From Bacteroidota bacterium (lineage in GTDB: Bacteria; Bacteroidota; Bacteroidia; Bacteroidales; VadinHA17), in assembly GCA_022561875.1 (NCBI GenBank), contig JADFQJ010000026.1:1-33181 (forward strand): DNA of 33,181 nucleotides. The letters are read 5' to 3'. Under the pieces are notes generated by a model. The model worked only from the letters and a program-made list of their open reading frames with translations. It was not told the DNA's origin and made no database searches. Below are positions 17,413-26,040 of this stretch, piece by piece (position 1 is the first letter of the stretch; every line of letters starts with the position of its first letter). The position numbers and the translations under genes were made by a program.

Positions 17413-17414
17413 CG

Positions 17415-18530
17415 ATGGAAAGAAATCACCTGGTATATAAAATCGCTATCAGCTTGATTCCTGGTGTCGGAACTGTTACAGCAAAAAAACTTATTGCTTA
17501 CACAGGAAGCATTGAAGCTGTTTTTAATGAACCGGCTTCTAAACTTCAGAAAATTCCCGGTGTTGGTACCTGGCTTGCCAAAAAAGTTACAACTCCCGGA
17601 AAAATTGAAAAGGCGGAAAAAGAATTCGATTACATTCAGAAAAACAACATCAGGGCATTATATTATCTTGATGAAGATTACCCTGAACGGTTGAAACATT
17701 GTCCCGATGCTCCTATAATTCTATTTTTGAAAGGAGACCTCGATCTGAACCGGTCAAAGGTAATTAGCATTGTAGGCACCCGTAGGGCAACCGAAAGAGG
17801 TAAAAATATTTGCAATCAACTCGTATCAGATCTGGCTGAAAGAAAGCATAATCCGGTTATTGTAAGCGGACTTGCATATGGAATTGATGTCTGTTCACAC
17901 AAAGCAGCATTAAAAAACAATCTTCCTACTGTGGCAGTTCTCGGGCATGGCCTTGACACCCTCTATCCTGCCACACACAGATCCGTTGCTGATGAGATAC
18001 TAATAAAAGGAGCATTGGTCACCGATTTCATGAGCTATGAAAAGCCTGAAAAAAATAACTTTGTTAAAAGAAACCGTATTATCGCCGGTCTTGCAGATGC
18101 CACTATTATTGTTGAATCAGGCTACAAAGGTGGAGCACTGATCACTGCCGATCTGGCCAACTCGTACAACCGGGATGTTTTTGCTTTCCCGGGAAGAATC
18201 AATGATAACTATTCACAAGGATGTAACCGCTTGATCAAAATAAATAAAGCTGCTCTTATTGAAGGAGTCAAGGATCTGGAATACATAATGGGATGGGATC
18301 CACCAGGTAAACAGAAAGAAGCAGTTCAAAAACAACTGTTCAGAGAACTCTCACAAGAAGAAACCAAACTGGTGAATATCTTAAAAAACCTCGGCGATCT
18401 GCCAATTGACAGCATCTGCCTCGAGGCAGAAATGCCGGTAAGCAAAGTATCACCCATATTACTAAACCTTGAGTTCTCAGGAATGATTAAAACCCTTCCG
18501 GGTAAAGTGTATACTCTGATATCCGGATGA
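17415..18530 (+). CDS. dprA: DNA-processing protein DprA
   Basis: A full-length 371-residue DprA/Smf that loads RecA onto incoming single-stranded DNA during natural transformation and otherwise supports recombination. The N-terminal helix-hairpin-helix part (IPGVGTVTAKKLI, KIPGVGTWLAKKV) is followed by the Rossmann-like DNA-binding core. That core shows SIVGTRRATERGK (119-130), VIVSGLAYGIDVCSHKAAL (149-166), VLGHGLDTLYPATHR, KRNRIIAGLADATIIVES and GALITADLANSYNRDVFAFPG. A winged-helix C-terminus spans about 310-371. All standard motifs are intact. It starts two bases after the NAD-type gdh stop codon, an arrangement with no obvious functional logic beyond shared transcription. Confidence 0.95.
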   Translation: MERNHLVYKIAISLIPGVGTVTAKKLIAYTGSIEAVFNEPASKLQKIPGVGTWLAKKVTTPGKIEKAEKEFDYIQKNNIRALYYLDEDYPERLKHCPDAPIILFLKGDLDLNRSKVISIVGTRRATERGKNICNQLVSDLAERKHNPVIVSGLAYGIDVCSHKAALKNNLPTVAVLGHGLDTLYPATHRSVADEILIKGALVTDFMSYEKPEKNNFVKRNRIIAGLADATIIVESGYKGGALITADLANSYNRDVFAFPGRINDNYSQGCNRLIKINKAALIEGVKDLEYIMGWDPPGKQKEAVQKQLFRELSQEETKLVNILKNLGDLPIDSICLEAEMPVSKVSPILLNLEFSGMIKTLPGKVYTLISG

Positions 18531-18602
18531 TTATCCGCCTTGTTTGTTGTTAAGAAAGTAAACAGTATTATCACAATAACCCATAATAATCTGCTAAATA
18601 TG

Positions 18603-18875
18603 TTAATAACTAAGACAAAGCAAACGCAAATATTGGTGCAAAAAGAACAATTTCCTTTTCGGTATTTTCTGCAAGTTTTTTCTAAAAAATGAGATTATTG
18701 GTAATATAAACCATGTTGGAAGCATTTCGAAAAAAAGTTTTTCCGTGTTTAATGTACTAAAATACACAGCAGGCGCTGTTACTGACAAAACTGCAGCCTG
18801 ACTTGTTGATTGGGGTATTCCTAACAGATTTGCAATCAATAAAGCTATCGCTGCTGAAAACAGGAATAATTCAGG
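18603..18875 (-). pseudogene. Remnant of a PiT/Pho4 inorganic phosphate permease
   Basis: In the 384-bp gap between dprA and the next gene, the minus strand reads without interruption PELFLFSAAIALLIANLLGIPQSTSQAAVLSVTAPAVYF, continuing to LFFEMLPTWFILPIISFF. The GIPQSTSQA element and the following helices are the second conserved half of PiT-family sodium/phosphate symporters. A stop codon precedes it, no start suits it, and after about 60 residues it degenerates into a basic tail before stopping. It is a gene fragment, about 90 of more than 400 residues, with no neighbouring pieces. The last 70 bases before dprA show nothing else. Confidence 0.6.
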
Positions 18876-18914
18876 TTAGGCCTTCAAAAAAAATCTATTA
18901 ACTTTATAAAGTTT

Positions 18915-21900
18915 ATGGATGAATCATTCAATAAAAAATATCAGAAATTACTTGCCGAAAAACATGAGCGGTCAAAAGAACTGGCATGTATAAACCAGAC
19001 TACGGCCATCGTTAGAGAAGGAAAATCCATTGAAGAGACCTTACAGCAAATCGCATTAATTATCCCGAAAGCCTGGCAATATCCTGATTATACAGGTTGC
19101 CGCATTTTTTTTAATGATATTGAATATAAAACCCCCAATTTCAAGAAAACCAAATGGTTTCAAACTCATGAATTCATAACCATTGATGACCAGAAAGGCC
19201 GTATTGAAGTATCTTATCTTAAGCAATTTACTGAAGAGAATAAAGGCCCTTTCCTGAAAGAAGAACGCGATTTGATTGAAAACCTGGGGAATATTATTTC
19301 AGGTTTTATCAATAGTGTCAAGGCACGGGAAATCATCCGGAAAACCAAAATACAGGAACCCCTGAAATTGGAAAGCACAAAAAAGGAAGTAAAACCTCTA
19401 ACCAGCCGACAGCTGCTTCAGAAGTTCCTCGATAGAAATAATGCCGACAGGGATCTGTTCCATGATCTGATGCCTTTTAAAGTAAAAGAAATCCTCCTTG
19501 TTGCAAATCTGTATGATGCTTTTAGCATTGAAAGGGAGGGTCGGTTTTCTGATCACATTATTGGAGAATACTATCGTTTGAATCTGACCTCGATGCCAAG
19601 GGTGACCAGCGTTTCCTCTGAAGAAGAAACTTTTGAGCGACTAAAATCACGACATTTCGACCTGATTATCCTGATGTTTGGTGTGGATAAGAAAACACCT
19701 CTGAAACTGTGCCGGAAAATAAAAGAGAAATACCCGTATATCCCGACATTCTTTTTGCTTAATAATAGCAACGATATACCTTTAATTGAGGCTGAAAAAA
19801 AGAAATCATTACCTTTTGACCGGTATTTTGTCTGGACAGGAGAATCCAATATATTCTTTGCAATGGTTAAGTTGCTCGAAGATAAAGTCAATGTTGAAAA
19901 TGATACTAAAGTTGGCTTTACAAGGGTGATCTTATTGGTTGAAGACTCTTCTGACTATTATTCGCGTTATCTTCCTATGCTTTATAGACTGGTGCTCGAG
20001 CAGACGAAACGGTTAATTGAGGATGTCGGTACCGATGAGTTTTATAAAGTATTAAAACTCAGAGCCAGACCTAAAATTTTATTGGCAGTAAATTTTGAGG
20101 AAGCTTTAACGGTAATCAATAAGTATAAAAATTTTCTTCTCTGTGTAATTTCCGACGTGAGATTTCCAAGGGACGGAAAATTAGATGAAAATGCGGGTTT
20201 CAATTTAATCCGGTTTGTGAAAAAAGAACTAAAAAACCTGCCAACTGTCTTACAATCACACGATCCCAGTAATGTCAAATATGCTCGTAAACTCAATTCA
20301 ACTTTTATCAATAAAAATTCCGAAACCCTCTTTCAGGATCTGAAAAGTTTTATCAACTATTATTTGGGATTTGGTCACTTTGTATACCGCGATAACCAGG
20401 GACGCCAGATTGCCGTGGCAAAGTCCATGAAAGAATTCGAGTCCTATCTGAAAACGATTCCTGAGGATTCTCTTATCTATCATGCTATGAAAAACCATTT
20501 TTCATTGTGGTTAATGGCCCGTGGTGAAGTCGAGATAGCAAAGATTATCAATCCGGTGAAGATTTCTGATTTTAAGAATCTGAAAGAACTCCGGGAATTT
20601 CTTATTAGTATTATTCGAAAAAGAAGAAAGGAACAGGAAAGAGGCAAAATTGTCACGTTTGAGGAATTGTCCATAGTGGATGAAAGCAATATTGTCAGCC
20701 TTGCAGCCGGCTCCCTGGGAGGTAAGGGAAGAGGACTGGCCTTCGTTAATACATTAATTTATAATTTCGATTTTGTTCAATTAACACCTCATATTAATAT
20801 CAAAACTCCCATAACGTTAATTATCGGTACGGATGAATTTGATATTTTTCTTAAAAGAAACCATTTGTATGAAAAGTTACAAAATGAACAGGATTATGAG
20901 AAAATAAAACAACTTTTCCTGAAAAGTTCAATCTCCTATAGCCTCGAAAAGAAATTGAGGATACTGTTGAAACTAATCACCAAACCCATTGCAATACGTT
21001 CTTCCAGCTTGTTCGAAGATTCCATGGCCCAACCCTTTTCGGGTGTTTTCGGAACTTATATCCTTCCAAATAATCATTCTGATTTTAATGTTCGGTTCAA
21101 ACAAGCTGCTGATGCAATTAAAATGGTGTATGCATCAATCTATTCAAAAAATGCACGTACCTATTTCAAGGTAATCAACTATAATATAGACCAGGAAAAA
21201 ATGGCAATCGTCCTGCAGGAAGTAGTGGGAAATCAGTACGGTGATTATTTTTATCCGCATATCAGTGGTACAGCTCAGTCACATAACTATTATCCGGTAG
21301 CTCATATGCAACCCGAAGAAGGATTTGCAGTTGCGGCTGTAGGGTTAGGACAATATGTTGTTGCCGGCGAAAAAGCCCACCGGTTTTCCCCTTCTTACCC
21401 GAGGATAGAGATATCGGCAACAAATGAACAAGTAAGAAACTCTCAGGTTGATTTTTACGCTGTAAATATGGGCAAAAAAGATGTTGACCTTTTGGAAGGT
21501 GAAAATGCCGGCTTGATTAAACTGGATATCAGCGAATCAGAAAAACATGGCACTTTAATACATTGTGCCTCAGTATATAATTCCGGAAATGATAGCATTA
21601 TCCCCGGGCTTGATATCATAGGTCCAAGAGTTATTAACTTTGCCAATATCTTGAAGTATGATTATATTCCTCTGGCTCAAACCATCAGGTTTATTCTCGA
21701 TATTCTAAAAGAAGCATTGGGTTCGCCGGTTGAAATAGAATACGCGGTAAATCTTAATAAGGATAAAAATGGGAGAGCTTCGTTTTACATGCTGCAGATA
21801 AAACCTTTGATGGGAACGGATATAGATCATAAAATCGATCTGGATAAAATGGAGAAGGATAAGATTTTGTTATATTCTGAAAGAAGCATGGGAAATGGTA

Positions 21901-22364
21901 TAATTGAAAATATTTATGATGTCATTTTTATTGATAAAAATAAATTTGATAAAACCAGTACTCTCGAAATGACAACGGAAATCGAAAGTCTTAACCAGAA
22001 AATGCTCGATACGAAGCACAACTATATTTTAATTGGACCGGGAAGGTGGGGAACACGCGACAGGTTTATCGGGATACCTGTGGCATGGCCTCAAATATCC
22101 AACGCAAAGGTCATTGTGGAAATGAGTACGAAGGATTTTCCATTGGATGCATCCCTGGGTTCTCATTTCTTTCATAATCTCACTTCAATGAATATTGGCT
22201 ATTTTTCGGTGAATCATACCTCCAGGGGGAATTTTATCCGGTGGGACGTACTGGAAAAGCAGAAACTGGTAAATAAAACCAAATATTTTCGGCATGTTCG
22301 TTTTAATAAGCCTTTGAAAATAATTATGGATGGAAAGAAAAGAAAATCGTTGATTACATGGTAA
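18915..22364 (+). CDS. Receiver-domain and PEP/pyruvate-binding ATP-grasp fusion protein
   Basis: A 1149-residue cytoplasmic protein. In order: a GAF-like sensor (about 20-135); a degenerate receiver (about 190-325) with Met in place of the phosphoacceptor Asp (DLIILMFG); and a second receiver (about 335-485) that keeps the acidic pair Glu343-Asp344, Asp414 (VISDVRFP), Ser448 and Lys467 but has a ~40-residue insert. A helical linker follows, then a PPDK-type PEP/pyruvate-binding ATP-grasp domain (about 597-965) with GGKGRG at 602-607, IAIRSSSLFEDS at 692-703, VGLGQYVVAGEKA and the final MLQIKPL. The C-terminal domain has GPGRWG at 1041-1046. It lacks the phosphohistidine swivel and TIM barrel, so it cannot be an ordinary PEP synthase or PPDK. 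Related proteins are widespread in Bacteroidota; the function is unknown. Confidence 0.85.
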   Translation: MDESFNKKYQKLLAEKHERSKELACINQTTAIVREGKSIEETLQQIALIIPKAWQYPDYTGCRIFFNDIEYKTPNFKKTKWFQTHEFITIDDQKGRIEVSYLKQFTEENKGPFLKEERDLIENLGNIISGFINSVKAREIIRKTKIQEPLKLESTKKEVKPLTSRQLLQKFLDRNNADRDLFHDLMPFKVKEILLVANLYDAFSIEREGRFSDHIIGEYYRLNLTSMPRVTSVSSEEETFERLKSRHFDLIILMFGVDKKTPLKLCRKIKEKYPYIPTFFLLNNSNDIPLIEAEKKKSLPFDRYFVWTGESNIFFAMVKLLEDKVNVENDTKVGFTRVILLVEDSSDYYSRYLPMLYRLVLEQTKRLIEDVGTDEFYKVLKLRARPKILLAVNFEEALTVINKYKNFLLCVISDVRFPRDGKLDENAGFNLIRFVKKELKNLPTVLQSHDPSNVKYARKLNSTFINKNSETLFQDLKSFINYYLGFGHFVYRDNQGRQIAVAKSMKEFESYLKTIPEDSLIYHAMKNHFSLWLMARGEVEIAKIINPVKISDFKNLKELREFLISIIRKRRKEQERGKIVTFEELSIVDESNIVSLAAGSLGGKGRGLAFVNTLIYNFDFVQLTPHINIKTPITLIIGTDEFDIFLKRNHLYEKLQNEQDYEKIKQLFLKSSISYSLEKKLRILLKLITKPIAIRSSSLFEDSMAQPFSGVFGTYILPNNHSDFNVRFKQAADAIKMVYASIYSKNARTYFKVINYNIDQEKMAIVLQEVVGNQYGDYFYPHISGTAQSHNYYPVAHMQPEEGFAVAAVGLGQYVVAGEKAHRFSPSYPRIEISATNEQVRNSQVDFYAVNMGKKDVDLLEGENAGLIKLDISESEKHGTLIHCASVYNSGNDSIIPGLDIIGPRVINFANILKYDYIPLAQTIRFILDILKEALGSPVEIEYAVNLNKDKNGRASFYMLQIKPLMGTDIDHKIDLDKMEKDKILLYSERSMGNGIIENIYDVIFIDKNKFDKTSTLEMTTEIESLNQKMLDTKHNYILIGPGRWGTRDRFIGIPVAWPQISNAKVIVEMSTKDFPLDASLGSHFFHNLTSMNIGYFSVNHTSRGNFIRWDVLEKQKLVNKTKYFRHVRFNKPLKIIMDGKKRKSLITW

Positions 22365-22396
22365 AATGATGAACGTTAAACTGACTTTTTAATAAC

Positions 22397-22441
22397 CATA
22401 TTAAATACGAACATAGCTTCGCATAGTAATTAAAAAGGTTA
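22397..22441 (-). promoter_or_regulatory. Third copy of the promoter/leader-like repeat, antisense to the kinase-like gene tail
   Basis: On the minus strand the 17-mer TAACCTTTTTAATTACT (22441-22425) is followed by GCGAAGC and, 25 bases after the 17-mer, by an ATG (22399-22397). That ATG opens a 7-codon frame ending in TAA, close to the stop of the plus-strand gene. It lies just past the stop of the minus-strand gdh. It matches the copies at 15844 and 27794. Confidence 0.4.
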
Positions 22442-22453
22442 TTACTATTCAAA

Positions 22454-23794
22454 TCAAACTACTCCCTGAGCTAACATAGCATTGGCAACTTTAACAAATC
22501 CTCCTATGTTTGCTCCTTTAACATAATTAATAGTTCCATCCTTTTCTGTTCCATACTTAACACAGGTTTCATGAATACTAATCATAATTTGTCGAAGCTT
22601 TTCATCTACTTCTTTTCTGGTCCATGGCAAACGCATGGAATTTTGTGTCATTTCCAATCCCGAAACAGCTACACCGCCTGCATTTGCTGCTTTCCCGGGT
22701 CCGTAAAGGATTTTGTTTTCCAGGTAGACTTCAATTGCCTCCGGAGTCGAAGGCATATTTGCTCCTTCTGAAATACAAAAACAGCCATTATTAACCAGTG
22801 TTTTTGCATCTTCCTCATTAATCTCATTTTGTGTTGCACCTGGAAGTGCGACATCACATTTTACGGCCCACGGCTTCTTTCCCTCAAAATATTCAACACC
22901 GTATTTTTCGGCATACTTTTTTATTCTGCCTCTTTTAATATTTTTCAGTTCCATTATAAAAGACAGCTTATCTGTATCTATACCATTGGGATCATAAATA
23001 TATCCGGATGAGTCAGATAATGTAACAACCCTGGCTCCTAATTCCGTAGCTTTTTCTGTGGCAAACTGTGCAACATTACCCGATCCTGATACGGTAACGA
23101 TTTTTTCCTTAAAGCTTTCTCCCCTGGTTTTAAGCATTTCCTCAGCAAAATAAACGGTTCCGTATCCGGTTGCCTCAGTTCTGATCAGGCTACCGCCCCA
23201 TTCGATCCCTTTACCGGTTAAAACACCGGTAAATTCATTTTTTAATCTTTTATATTGTCCGAAAAGAAATCCGATTTCCCTGCCACCAACTCCAATATCA
23301 CCCGCGGGAATATCTGTGTTCGGACCAATATGCCTGAAGAGTTCAGTCATAAAACTCTGACAGAAAATCATTACCTCATTGTCTGATTTACCTTTTGGAT
23401 CAAAATCAGACCCTCCTTTCCCACCACCCATTGGCAGAGTTGTTAAACTATTCTTCAATACCTGTTCATAAGCCAGGAATTTCAGAATCCCAAGACTTAC
23501 TGTAGGATGAAAACGCAATCCCCCTTTGTAAGGTCCTATCGCACTGTTCATTTCAATACGGTAACCTTTGTTGATTTGAACTTCCCCTTTATCATCCAGC
23601 CAGGGAACCCTGAAAAGAATAACACGCTCCGGTTCAGCAATCCTTTCAAGGATTTTTGCATGTTTGTACCTGGGATTCTCTTCAACAAATGGAACTAAAG
23701 ATTCAGCCACCTCCTGTACAGCCTGATGAAATTCTTCTTCACCAGGATTCTTTGCTATGATCTGAGACATAAACTGTTTAACTCGTGGATCCAT
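22454..23794 (-). CDS. gdhA: Glutamate dehydrogenase with an NADP-type coenzyme fingerprint
   Basis: A second hexameric glutamate dehydrogenase (446 residues), colinear with the copy at 16075. Lys126 (PMGGGKGGSDF) and Asp166 (PAGDIGVGG) are conserved. In the coenzyme domain the residues that mark NAD enzymes are changed: GSGNVA with Ser238 instead of Phe, and LSDSSGYIYDPNG with Ser262-Ser263 instead of Pro-Asp. E. coli GdhA, a strict NADP enzyme, also has SDSSG here. It is therefore predicted to be the NADP-dependent, ammonium-assimilating form. It converges on the large receiver/ATP-grasp gene and stands alone on its strand. Confidence 0.95.
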   Translation of the reverse strand: MDPRVKQFMSQIIAKNPGEEEFHQAVQEVAESLVPFVEENPRYKHAKILERIAEPERVILFRVPWLDDKGEVQINKGYRIEMNSAIGPYKGGLRFHPTVSLGILKFLAYEQVLKNSLTTLPMGGGKGGSDFDPKGKSDNEVMIFCQSFMTELFRHIGPNTDIPAGDIGVGGREIGFLFGQYKRLKNEFTGVLTGKGIEWGGSLIRTEATGYGTVYFAEEMLKTRGESFKEKIVTVSGSGNVAQFATEKATELGARVVTLSDSSGYIYDPNGIDTDKLSFIMELKNIKRGRIKKYAEKYGVEYFEGKKPWAVKCDVALPGATQNEINEEDAKTLVNNGCFCISEGANMPSTPEAIEVYLENKILYGPGKAANAGGVAVSGLEMTQNSMRLPWTRKEVDEKLRQIMISIHETCVKYGTEKDGTINYVKGANIGGFVKVANAMLAQGVV

Positions 23795-23944
23795 TTTAAA
23801 ATAGTTTTTAGTTTATTTTTCTAAAAAATTTCAATTTCACAAATATTAATATAATCTTATTCATTTTTCTGTTTTTCCGTTAAATAATTCATATTTCGTA
23901 TATTTTTTACAACATAAAATGAATAAATCATAAACAGCATTAAT

Positions 23945-24721
23945 ATGCAATTAATCGATACTCACTCACATCTGTATCTTCCTGAATTCGATAGTGACCG
24001 TGATCAGGTCGTAAACAGAGCCATTCAACAGGGAGTAGAAAAAATCTGCCTTCCAAATATCGACACAGGTTCTGTTAAACCGTTGCTGGCCCTTGTAAAA
24101 AAATACCCTGAACATTGCTTTCCAATGATGGGCCTTCATCCCTCATCGGTAAAAAAAAATTACCGTGATAAACTTGAAAAAATTCATGAACATCTTACAA
24201 AAAGCAATTTTATCGCTATAGGTGAAATTGGCATTGACCTTTACTGGAATGACATGTACAGGGAAGAACAAATGGCGGCATTCAGAGAACAAGTTTCTCT
24301 TGCACAAAAATATCAATTACCGATCGTTATCCACGTCAGGGAATCATTTGATGAAGTCTTTCAAATACTTAACGAATTCAAACCCAATTATCCAAAAGGC
24401 ATATTTCATAGTTTTACCGGGAATAAAATTCATGCCCGCCGGGCTATTGAAATGGGATTTAAACTTGGCATAGGAGGAATTGTTACTTTTAAAAATTCCG
24501 GAATTGATATTGTAGTTAAAGATATCGATACTAAACATATTGTTCTTGAAACCGATTCCCCCTACCTGGCTCCGGTTCCAAAACGCGGAAAAAGAAATGA
24601 AAGCTCATACCTTGTTTATACCGCACGAAAAATCGCCGAACTTCACAAAGTGACAGTTGAAGAAATTGCCGATATCACTACTCAAAACGCTAAAAAATTA
24701 TTTAACCTGATTAATTCATAA
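23945..24721 (+). CDS. tatD: TatD-family metal-dependent hydrolase
   Basis: A 258-residue TIM-barrel amidohydrolase-like nuclease of the TatD family, associated with 3'-5' exonuclease activity and DNA quality control. The metal ligands are all present: His7 and His9 (IDTHSHLY), Glu94 (AIGEIGIDLYW), His130 (IVIHVRESFDEV), His155 (GIFHSFTGN) and Asp204 (LETDSPYLAPVPKRGKRNE). The C-terminal VTVEEIADITTQNAKKLFNL is typical. It stands between the minus-strand gdh and the tRNA-Ser gene, with its own upstream AT-rich region. Confidence 0.95.
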   Translation: MQLIDTHSHLYLPEFDSDRDQVVNRAIQQGVEKICLPNIDTGSVKPLLALVKKYPEHCFPMMGLHPSSVKKNYRDKLEKIHEHLTKSNFIAIGEIGIDLYWNDMYREEQMAAFREQVSLAQKYQLPIVIHVRESFDEVFQILNEFKPNYPKGIFHSFTGNKIHARRAIEMGFKLGIGGIVTFKNSGIDIVVKDIDTKHIVLETDSPYLAPVPKRGKRNESSYLVYTARKIAELHKVTVEEIADITTQNAKKLFNLINS

Positions 24722-24802
24722 AATTTTGAATACACGGAAAGTAATATAAAAAATATTTTTCGTATTTTGAGCCGCCTAAATCCGCCGGGTTCATTGATAC
24801 CA

Positions 24803-24892
24803 GGAGAGATGACCGAGCGGTCGAAGGTGCACGCCTGGAAAGCGTGTGTGCTGTGTGAAACAGTACCGAGGGTTCGAATCCCTCTCTCTCCG
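24803..24892 (+). tRNA. tRNA-Ser (anticodon GGA)
   Basis: A complete 90-nt class-II tRNA. The acceptor stem is GGAGAGA (24803-24809) against TCTCTCC (24885-24891), with G discriminator at 24892. The anticodon stem is CACGC/GCGTG (24830-24834 and 24842-24846) around loop CTGGAAA, giving anticodon GGA at 24837-24839. A long variable arm follows, then T-stem GAGGG/CCCTC around TTCGAAT. The CCA end is not encoded. It is transcribed in the direction of tatD, 81 bases downstream of it. The G discriminator and long variable arm confirm serine identity. Confidence 0.96.
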
Positions 24893-24989
24893 CTAAACAA
24901 CGGATGATTGAGTATAAAGATTTAATGTAATTGCTGTTCTGTAAAGTTTTTTGATTTCACTAAAGAGGGATGAGAACAGAAGGGCCGGA

Positions 24990-25080
24990 AGGGTTCGAAT
25001 GTTGTGCCGAATAAGTGAGGCACAACCTCATGAGCGGATTTGAGCGCCGGACTGCGCGTAGCGGTTAATCCCTCTCCCTC
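24990..25080 (+). pseudogene. Broken tRNA-Ser 3' end split by a 66-nt insert
   Basis: In the 306-bp gap before exbB, AGGGTTCGAAT (24990-25000) repeats the T-arm of the nearby tRNA-Ser (24869-24879), and AATCCCTCTCCCTC (25067-25080) repeats its T-stem/acceptor end (24877-24890) with one mismatch. Between them are 66 bases flanked by a 3-base AAT duplication. The insert begins with a perfect 8-bp hairpin, GTTGTGCC (25001-25008) and GGCACAAC (25019-25026). No 5' half of a tRNA is visible, so this is a dead 3' fragment. The remaining 118 bases to exbB are AT-rich with nothing recognised. Confidence 0.55.
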
Positions 25081-25198
25081 AGCAGATTGGGAGTTAGATT
25101 AGAAATTAAATCTGTCCAACTAAATAAAGTTTTGATAACATGAAACAAATTAATAAATTGCAAGCCAAATTTTTTTTTAATTAAATTGAAATCAAACT

Positions 25199-26032
25199 AT
25201 GAAAAAACTATTTGCATTTGTAGCAGTACTTGGGATGCTTAGCTTGGGAGCATCAATAAATGCTTTAGCCCAGGAAGAGGCAGCCGACACCACGGCTGTT
25301 GAACAAGTTGCAGATTCTGCCGCAGTTGATACTGCAATAACAGTAATTGAAGAGCCGGTAGTTATTGAAAGTGACGAAGCCGAAGCTGAAGTAACCGGCG
25401 AATTACACAAAAAGATTAAAGCCAAATTTATTGAAGGTGGCGCATCATTTATGGGTGCTCTGTTGTTAACTCTTATTTTTGGTCTTGCTCTCGCAATCGA
25501 AAGGATCATTTACCTTAATCTTGCAACAACCAATACCCGGAAACTTCTTGTCCAAGTTGAGGATGCTCTTGAAACAGGAGGGGTTGATGCTGCAAAAGAA
25601 ATTTGCCGTAATACACGCGGACCCGTAGCAAGCATTTTCTACCAGGGACTTGACAGGGCTGTTGAAGGTGTTGAAGCTGCCGAAAAATCACTTGTTTCAT
25701 ACGGAAGCGTTCAAATGGGATTGCTTGAAAAAAACCTCTCATGGATATCCTTGTTCATAGCCATCGCACCGATGTTGGGATTTATGGGAACAGTAATAGG
25801 TATGATTGAAGCATTTGACCAGATTCGTATGGCTGGTAATGTATCTGCACAACTTGTTGCCGGTGGTATCCAAATTGCTTTGATCACTACAGTTACTGGT
25901 TTGATTATAGCCGTTATTCTTCAGATATTCTATAACTACATCTTGTCAAAGATCGACGGCCTGGTAAATACCATGGAGGATTCATCCATTTCATTAATCG
26001 ATTTACTTATAAAACACAACCTTAAAAAGTAA
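25199..26032 (+). CDS. exbB: MotA/TolQ/ExbB proton channel protein
   Basis: The inner-membrane stator that, with ExbD, couples proton flow to TonB-dependent transport or related envelope work. The 277-residue protein has a signal-peptide-like N-terminus (ends INALAQ at 25), an acidic Ala/Val/Glu linker (26-65), then three membrane helices at about 82-104, 180-203 and 222-247. The signature APMLGFMGTVIGMIEAFDQI follows the second helix start, and AGGIQIALITTVTGLIIAV is in the third. The extra N-terminal signal plus linker is common in Bacteroidota ExbB. It is the first gene of a four-gene run ending at the 27.6 kb terminator. Confidence 0.93.
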   Translation: MKKLFAFVAVLGMLSLGASINALAQEEAADTTAVEQVADSAAVDTAITVIEEPVVIESDEAEAEVTGELHKKIKAKFIEGGASFMGALLLTLIFGLALAIERIIYLNLATTNTRKLLVQVEDALETGGVDAAKEICRNTRGPVASIFYQGLDRAVEGVEAAEKSLVSYGSVQMGLLEKNLSWISLFIAIAPMLGFMGTVIGMIEAFDQIRMAGNVSAQLVAGGIQIALITTVTGLIIAVILQIFYNYILSKIDGLVNTMEDSSISLIDLLIKHNLKK

Positions 26033-26040
26033 AAGGAATC

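Noticed and set aside
18915-22364. Annotation as phosphoenolpyruvate synthase or pyruvate phosphate dikinase
   Set aside because: Only the ATP/PEP-binding N-terminal module is present; the phosphohistidine and TIM-barrel catalytic domains are missing.
22390-22444. TAATAACC/GGTTATTA inverted repeat as a bidirectional terminator between the convergent genes
   Set aside because: The 8-bp arms are AT-rich, 39 bases apart and without a T-tract; the right arm is better explained by the promoter-like repeat.
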